Below are positions 6,541 through 10,486 of a DNA stretch of 10,486 bases, in pieces. The stretch lies in contig VGSD01000063.1 in NCBI GenBank assembly GCA_016875155.1, positions 1-10,486 on the forward strand, written 5' to 3'. This stretch comes from Deltaproteobacteria bacterium (GTDB lineage: Bacteria; Desulfobacterota; BSN033; UBA1163). Position numbers and translations under genes: made by a program. The notes below the pieces were generated by a model. It searched no databases. It saw only the letters and a list, made by a program, of their open reading frames with translations, and was not told the origin of the DNA. Position 1 is the first letter of the stretch. Each line of letters starts with the position of its first letter.

Positions 6541-6545
6541 ATTCG

Positions 6546-6552
6546 TCCACCT
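6546..6552. repeat. Candidate 7-bp target-site duplication, right copy (TCCACCT)
   Basis: This is the same heptamer as at 5218-5224, five bases beyond the last TGCCTCAT-complement base on this side and two bases beyond it on the other. The unequal offsets leave the true ends of the IS slightly uncertain. Confidence 0.45.
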
Positions 6553-6598
6553 CATCACCTCTTGCAACTTTTAAGATAAAGCATTAGACTGATTTCAG

Positions 6599-7348
6599 AT
6601 GAAGACAAAGTCAGCTCTCTCCACGGTGTTCCTCTTTCTCCTTATTTTTTTTCTCTCCCGAGAAGTCGGTTTTGCCCTGACAGATGGAGAGATCCAAAAA
6701 TTACAGAATTCGTTAAGGAGTAGGTCAATTGGCGAAAGAATCGCTTCGTGGGCGGAGAAGTTTGTCGGGACTCCGTACGATCAAGACCCCCTGGGCGAAT
6801 ATGTCACAAAGGCAACGATTGTAGCAGATGATAGGGTGGATTGCATGTATCTGACGTTCCGGGCAGTGGAGCTTGCCTTAAGCCGCACTCCCGAAGAGGC
6901 GATCGAAATTGCTCTCGAGAGACGGTTCCATTCAAAGGGAATTCTTAAGGATGGTAAGGTCATCAATTATGAAGACCGCTTCGAATACGGTGAGGATATG
7001 GTGGCCAGCGGAAAGTGGGGAAGGGAGATCATCGCACAGATGGGAAAGACAAAACGTATCAAAGGTTCGAGGGGAAAACCGTTTGTGGATATTCTTCCTT
7101 CAGATGGACTCCTTAAGGGGATGGAAAGGATGAAGACCGGGGATATCCTTTTTTTTATAAAGAAAGTTGAAAATAGAGAGGTGGGGGAGATCGTCGGGCA
7201 TATTGGAATCGTCATGGTTGAGCAAGAAGTCTATCTCATCCATGCCAGCGGCACAAAAGGAAAGGGCGGGGCGGTGAAGAAAATCTTATTGAAAGAGTAT
7301 CTTTTAAAGATGCCGTTTATCGGCGTCCTGATTACTCGATTCGATTGA
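6599..7348 (+). CDS. Secreted DUF1460 / NlpC-P60-like amidase
   Basis: This 249-aa protein begins with a signal peptide: K2 and K4, hydrophobic residues about 8-20, and probable cleavage after GFA (A26). The mature part has the papain-like NlpC/P60-superfamily layout seen in DUF1460 (N-acetylmuramoyl-L-alanine amidase-like) proteins: WAEKFVGTPY (51-60), DCMYLTFRAVELAL with candidate nucleophile C82 (81-94), the ERRFHSKG..........YEDRFEYGEDM region, GDILFF, and VGHIGIVM with candidate H201, plus LIHAS (H215). The likely role is cleavage of cell-wall peptides in the periplasm; the substrate is not known. Catalytic residues are assigned by pattern. There is no strong ribosome site before the ATG. 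It follows the IS on the same strand as the archaemetzincin gene and may once have belonged to that operon. Its stop faces a convergent transporter gene with a terminator between. Confidence 0.82.
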   Translation: MKTKSALSTVFLFLLIFFLSREVGFALTDGEIQKLQNSLRSRSIGERIASWAEKFVGTPYDQDPLGEYVTKATIVADDRVDCMYLTFRAVELALSRTPEEAIEIALERRFHSKGILKDGKVINYEDRFEYGEDMVASGKWGREIIAQMGKTKRIKGSRGKPFVDILPSDGLLKGMERMKTGDILFFIKKVENREVGEIVGHIGIVMVEQEVYLIHASGTKGKGGAVKKILLKEYLLKMPFIGVLITRFD

Positions 7349-7361
7349 AAGGATTCTTTTT

Positions 7362-7390
7362 AAAAAAAGGGAGGCTATAAAGCCTCCCTT
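7362..7390 (-). terminator. Intrinsic terminator of the transporter transcript
   Basis: GGGAGGCT (7369-7376) and AGCCTCCC (7381-7388) form an 8-bp stem, extendable by two A-T pairs, around an ATAA loop. On the minus strand the stem is followed by seven T residues, the complement of A 7362-7368. This is a textbook Rho-independent terminator 36 bp after the transporter stop. In the plus direction only two T follow, so it would be a weak stop for the amidase transcript. Confidence 0.88.
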
Positions 7391-7425
7391 ACCTATTAGT
7401 AGAATCACTTCAAACCGTTCAGCCA

Positions 7426-8820
7426 TTAGAGCATGAAGATGGCGACAATCACCACCCCCACAAATCCCGCAAGTGTGGGCCAAAGGTTCCGTCTGGCGAT
7501 CTCAACCGGGTCCGTGCCTGTGATGGCAGCCGCAGGGATGACTGCCCAGGGGATGATACATCCGCCCCCTACAGCCACGGCAAAGTATTGACCGAGAGCG
7601 CCAAGCGTTGCGATATCGAGTTTGGTTGCTCCACCAAGGGCCTGTGCCAGGGTTCCAACCAGAGGCAATCCAGAAAATCCAGAACCATCCAGCCCGGTAA
7701 TACCTCCTACGATCGCCTGAACCAAAGCTACCGGAATCCGAGTCAGGGGAACGGCATTGGCCAGGGCTTGGCCGAGGTCGAAAAGAAGGCCCTTGGCTCC
7801 CTCCCCAAAGATGGCCTTGGCTGTTCCAGGAGAACCCATGAAGAAGAAACTGGCGATTAAAAAAACTGGAGCAAAGATTCTGACTCCAAACATGAAACCA
7901 GCCCGGACATGCTCGGTTAGCTTTCCAAAGCCCTCTTTTCCGTAAGCCCCGAAAGCAACAAAGACCATGATGATCCCGACCGTTCCCCCTAACAGAGCCG
8001 TTGCATCTCCTCCACGCAATTTAAAGACAAGCATGCCCAGAATATCGAGGCCGAAGAGGATGGCAATGATCCAAAGGGCAGGCTTCTTAAACCCAGGAGC
8101 AGCCTTTACCCATTTCTCCCTTTCAGCCTTTGCCTCACGGCTGATCTCGAAAGGTGCCCATTCAATCGGTTTTCCAGCTGCTGCCTTGATGTCCTTCTTC
8201 ACGGCAAAAAACGAGAGGGGAAGGGCAATCATGCCCCAGACGATGAGCATGGGGAGGCTTTTTCCCATCACATCTCCTACGGCTATTCCCGATGCTTTTG
8301 CCGTAATGCCTGGGGCACCCTGAATGATGAAGTCTGTCGTGAGGGCACAACCATAACCGAACATGCTGATGGCCATGGCCGCACTGATGGGCGGAAGCCC
8401 TGCTTTAATCGCTCCAGGGAGGAGCAGTGCTCCCACCAGGGCAATGGCAGGAGAAGGCCAGATCACCCAGGCGATGATCATAATCGCGAAACCCATCACC
8501 CAGTAAGCAATGGCCGGAGAGACCATCATACTTCGTATTGGCCGAAACATCATTTCTGCCATGCCGGTTTCTTCTAACATCTTTGCCATAGCGACAATGA
8601 GGGAGATGATGGCCACCACTCCCAATAATTCGCTGAAAGCGACGGTGACCGAATTGAAGACAGCCTGTACCGCCTTGACCAGATTGCCTGTGATGACCCA
8701 GGCGAGAATGAACGATCCAATGATGCAGACAAGCGGCGTCTCCCTCCTCAAGGACATGGTGATGAGGATGAGGACAATGAAGATGGCATAGACCCAATGC
8801 GCTGCAGTAAGCTCAACCAT
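7426..8820 (-). CDS. Polytopic organic-ion transporter of the ion-transporter (IT/GntP/DctM-like) type
   Basis: This 464-aa, very hydrophobic protein has about 11-12 predicted helices, for example residues 10-22, 28-45, 64-80, 105-136, 190-206, 248-266, 275-292, 312-328, 362-376, 405-432 and 447-463. A hydrophilic loop (about 207-245) divides two halves. Small-residue motifs such as WPSPAIALVGALLLPG (121-136), GYGCALTTDF (155-164) and GLDGSGFSGLPL (376-387) resemble the pore loops of the ion-transporter superfamily. The substrate is not readable; an organic acid anion is likely. AAGGAGGTG 6-7 nt before the ATG is an excellent ribosome site. It lies downstream of an FAD-dependent oxidoreductase on the same strand, with a 147-bp gap carrying palindromic motifs, and ends at a good terminator. 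Family assignment within the superfamily is tentative. Confidence 0.8.
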   Translation of the reverse strand: MVELTAAHWVYAIFIVLILITMSLRRETPLVCIIGSFILAWVITGNLVKAVQAVFNSVTVAFSELLGVVAIISLIVAMAKMLEETGMAEMMFRPIRSMMVSPAIAYWVMGFAIMIIAWVIWPSPAIALVGALLLPGAIKAGLPPISAAMAISMFGYGCALTTDFIIQGAPGITAKASGIAVGDVMGKSLPMLIVWGMIALPLSFFAVKKDIKAAAGKPIEWAPFEISREAKAEREKWVKAAPGFKKPALWIIAILFGLDILGMLVFKLRGGDATALLGGTVGIIMVFVAFGAYGKEGFGKLTEHVRAGFMFGVRIFAPVFLIASFFFMGSPGTAKAIFGEGAKGLLFDLGQALANAVPLTRIPVALVQAIVGGITGLDGSGFSGLPLVGTLAQALGGATKLDIATLGALGQYFAVAVGGGCIIPWAVIPAAAITGTDPVEIARRNLWPTLAGFVGVVIVAIFML

Positions 8821-8849
8821 AAGACACCTCCTTGTAAGAGATGAAATGT

Positions 8850-8925
8850 GGTAACGGTAAGGATGCCCATATCGTCTATAAAAGGTTATGTCTGTCGTAT
8901 TATTCTTTTAACGTAACCGTTACCG
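8850..8925. promoter_or_regulatory. Paired GTAAC-type palindromic elements before the transporter
   Basis: GGTAACGG (8850-8857) and CCGTTACC (8917-8924) are exact inverted copies 59 bp apart. The second lies in GTAACCGTTAC (8913-8923), a palindrome around one central base. The first continues as GGTAACGGTAA. Such spaced repeats of one half-site resemble operators of a LacI/GntR-type repressor acting by looping. They lie in the 147-bp gap between the oxidoreductase stop and the transporter start. No regulator gene is in the window. Confidence 0.4.
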
Positions 8926-8967
8926 AATGACGAAACAGGCTTCGTAGCCATAACCCTTTATGAACAT

Positions 8968-10242
8968 TTACTCAGAAAAGACCCCGGACAATCCCGCCTG
9001 ATCCACTCTCTTTTCGATCTCTTTAGGGTCAATGGAGTAAAGGCCTTTCTGTTTCATCCGGTCAAAGTAAACCGAGCCGGAAAAGGTATATTTGTAGCCA
9101 AGACCTTTCTCGGTCTCCATCTGAGTTCGAACATAAGCAATGGCATCACCCACGGCAAGTGTGTCAGGGATGATGAGGGGTTTTTCTTTTCGGATCTGTC
9201 TCACCGCATTGAAGCCAGCCAGTGTTCCTGTGGCAATGGCTTCTGTATGACCGACAAGCAGGCCTGCTTTTTCCCCACCACAGAAAAGGTTTTCTACTTC
9301 GCTGACCTTTAACGCATCATTGCGGGGAGCCATGCCCACATAACGAATCGAATTGCCAAGGCCTCCTGCATAAGGATCTTCATATCTTGCATTTTCAAAT
9401 CCGGGGATTCGGCGGAGGCCTTCCAACGGGAAGAAAGGGACCATCAGTTTGGCGTGGCCTGTATCGAGGAGGATGAGATTCTCCTCAAATTCAGGCAGGG
9501 CATATTGCTGACAGGCTTTGATAGAAAGCTTGCCCTTCGATTGCCCCAGGGATGGGACAGGAATGATGGCCACCCCTTCCTTTTCGAGACGATCAACAAT
9601 CTCACGGGAAAGGGATTCCTTGAAGAGCTTGCAGGAACCGCTCATCGCTCCGATCTGCTCACCCTTTCGGCCAATCATCTCTGTGACTCCGGCCTTGGCT
9701 GCGAGGCTGATCCGTCCTCCGAAAGAGGGACATCGAAGGATACACATGGCACAACCGTTTCCATACTTGTTGCAGTTGGCAGGAGGGCCTGCGGTTCCTG
9801 TGGCGTCAATGAAGGCATCTCCTTCGATACGAAACTTCTCTTTCCCCTGCCTCACTGTGATCGCTTTGATCCTGTCTCCCTCCCTCTCCACTTCCTCCAT
9901 CCGGGTGGAGAGGAGAATGGAGGTTCCTCTCTCGAGAAGAAGATTTTTGACCAGGGGTTCCATGGTGGCCACATTGTAGAGGGACGTATGAAGATGGCCT
10001 GGGAATTGAATGTTTTGATGAAGGGCGTTTCGGTCGATGAGCCGGAAGAGTTCACTGCCTCCCATGGCGATCATCTCTTCGGTGGCGGTAAAGCGGCCGT
10101 TGTTTCGCATGATCCCCCCGACCAGACCCGTCCCCAGTAACATATCGGTCCGTTCGATCAGAAGGACTTCAGCCCCCTGTTTTCGGGCTGAGAGAGAAGC
10201 CGCACAGCCTGACCAACCACCTCCTGCAATGACCACTTTCAT
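8968..10242 (-). CDS. FAD-dependent oxidoreductase with a four-cysteine cluster
   Basis: This 424-aa flavoprotein starts with a dinucleotide-binding motif, VVIAGGGWSGCAAS (3-16), then the acidic residue E30 at the end of the second strand. FIDATGT (144-150) and a C-terminal FAD-binding motif, ENLFCGGEKAGLLVGHTEA (317-335), followed by GTLAGFNAVR, match the TrmFO/GidA-like and FAD-oxidoreductase (PF12831-type) fold. Between the FAD segments lies C157-X6-C164-X2-C167-X3-C171 (NGCAMCILRCP), which could bind an Fe-S cluster or act in thiol chemistry. There is no tRNA-methylation context. AGGAGG about 6 nt before the ATG and a strong promoter at 10326-10354 support the start. The following transporter suggests that it oxidises or reduces an imported compound. 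The substrate is unknown. No signal peptide is seen; the hydrophobic start is the Rossmann fold. Confidence 0.87.
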   Translation of the reverse strand: MKVVIAGGGWSGCAASLSARKQGAEVLLIERTDMLLGTGLVGGIMRNNGRFTATEEMIAMGGSELFRLIDRNALHQNIQFPGHLHTSLYNVATMEPLVKNLLLERGTSILLSTRMEEVEREGDRIKAITVRQGKEKFRIEGDAFIDATGTAGPPANCNKYGNGCAMCILRCPSFGGRISLAAKAGVTEMIGRKGEQIGAMSGSCKLFKESLSREIVDRLEKEGVAIIPVPSLGQSKGKLSIKACQQYALPEFEENLILLDTGHAKLMVPFFPLEGLRRIPGFENARYEDPYAGGLGNSIRYVGMAPRNDALKVSEVENLFCGGEKAGLLVGHTEAIATGTLAGFNAVRQIRKEKPLIIPDTLAVGDAIAYVRTQMETEKGLGYKYTFSGSVYFDRMKQKGLYSIDPKEIEKRVDQAGLSGVFSE

Positions 10243-10325
10243 GAAGGCCTCCTCGCTGAGGATGGATTTCCTGCGTGAAAAGGTTTAGGGTATCTGCTAA
10301 GAAAGGAGAGGTCGTTTTTTTGATG

Positions 10326-10354
10326 AAAATAGGTTAAAGTGATTGGGTTGTCAA
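10326..10354 (-). promoter_or_regulatory. Strong sigma-70 promoter for the FAD-oxidoreductase/transporter unit
   Basis: On the minus strand a perfect -35 TTGACA (10354-10349), a 17-bp spacer and -10 TATTTT (10331-10326; four of six matches) lie about 84 bp before the oxidoreductase ATG. Transcription should start near 10319, which gives a 5' leader of about 77 nt. A small CCTC-AGC-GAGG hairpin falls next to the ribosome site. Confidence 0.65.
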
Positions 10355-10400
10355 GAAGAAATTGAAGGTCTTTCCCACTTTACTCGCTAGATAGAGGAAG

Positions 10401-10486
10401 ATGGAGGTAGCGGGTAACTTGGAAGAGTTTAAGGTGGTTAAGTCGTCCCTGATGGGTTTTGAATCCTCGGCGTACGGTTTCGATTT
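10401..10486 (+). CDS. Possible start of a divergent gene, truncated at the window end
   Basis: An ATG at 10401, with a purine-rich GAGGAAG directly before it, opens 28 codons that run off the window (MEVAGNLEEF...). No family is recognised. The opposite strand is also open here, so this may be a chance ORF. Confidence 0.2.
   Translation, partial: MEVAGNLEEFKVVKSSLMGFESSAYGFD

Larger units (their letters stand above)
5225..6545 (-). mobile_element. Insertion sequence with rve-type DDE transposase, about 1.3 kb
   Basis: A single transposase gene is bounded by long imperfect terminal inverted repeats, with the candidate duplication TCCACCT outside. Both ends contain TGCCTCAT, TAAATGTTACCC and GGTATCGT(T)GAC in the same order. 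The transposase is full-length and its stop codon lies within the left repeat, so the copy looks intact and possibly active. It lies between the archaemetzincin and DUF1460 genes, in the opposite orientation to both. I cannot assign the ISfinder family with certainty; the transposase type resembles integrase-core elements often listed as unclassified or IS1202/IS481-like. Confidence 0.88.

Noticed and set aside
6731..6746. GG-N10-GC sigma-54-like element
   Set aside because: It lies inside the amidase coding region and both boxes (TGGCGA, TCGCT) are poor matches.
9454..10140. 228-codon plus-strand ORF opposite the FAD oxidoreductase
   Set aside because: It is antisense to a well-supported flavoprotein, with no recognisable domain or ribosome site.
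10339..10486. Minus-strand open frame entering from the window end
   Set aside because: It has no recognisable similarity, overlaps the -35 region of a good promoter and conflicts with an opposite-strand frame; too short to judge.

Overview
The window looks like a chromosomal segment from an anaerobic, respiring or syntrophic bacterium of the Desulfobacterota (old Deltaproteobacteria) type. This is inferred from gene content: an NrfD-type membrane quinol oxidoreductase subunit, a membrane-anchored GcvH-fold protein, a small cysteine-rich protein, a sensor kinase with cytochrome-c-like motifs, an NtrC-type regulator and a bacterial archaemetzincin. No rRNA, tRNA, CRISPR array or phage module is visible, and the exact taxon cannot be read from the sequence.

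Layout. Positions 1-1359 (+) hold the 3' end of an NrfD-like gene, overlapped by the GcvH-like gene, then the small cysteine-rich gene, which contains a perfect 14-bp hairpin. After a 241-bp gap with a plausible sigma-70 promoter, 1601-5195 (+) holds a histidine kinase, a sigma-54-dependent response regulator (11 bp downstream) and an archaemetzincin (11 bp further on), a probable operon. An IS of about 1.3 kb (5225-6545, transposase on the minus strand) follows, with roughly 50-bp imperfect terminal inverted repeats and a candidate 7-bp target duplication. A secreted DUF1460/NlpC-P60-like amidase (6599-7348, +) lies beyond it. Without the IS it would start about 75 bp after the archaemetzincin gene, so the IS may have split an operon.

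From 10354 down to 7362 on the minus strand there is a second apparent unit: a good sigma-70 promoter (TTGACA, 17-bp spacer, TATTTT), an FAD-dependent oxidoreductase with a four-cysteine cluster, a 147-bp gap with paired GTAAC palindromic elements, a polytopic organic-ion-type transporter, and an intrinsic terminator. It reads as an uptake-plus-oxidation pair for an unidentified substrate.

The most interesting part is the left half. A two-component system whose periplasmic sensor carries one CXXCH and one CX4CH motif sits beside genes for a quinone-linked membrane complex. This suggests a haem- or redox-sensing circuit that controls that complex and perhaps the downstream metalloprotease. The link is inferred from proximity; no sigma-54 promoter target was found in the window.
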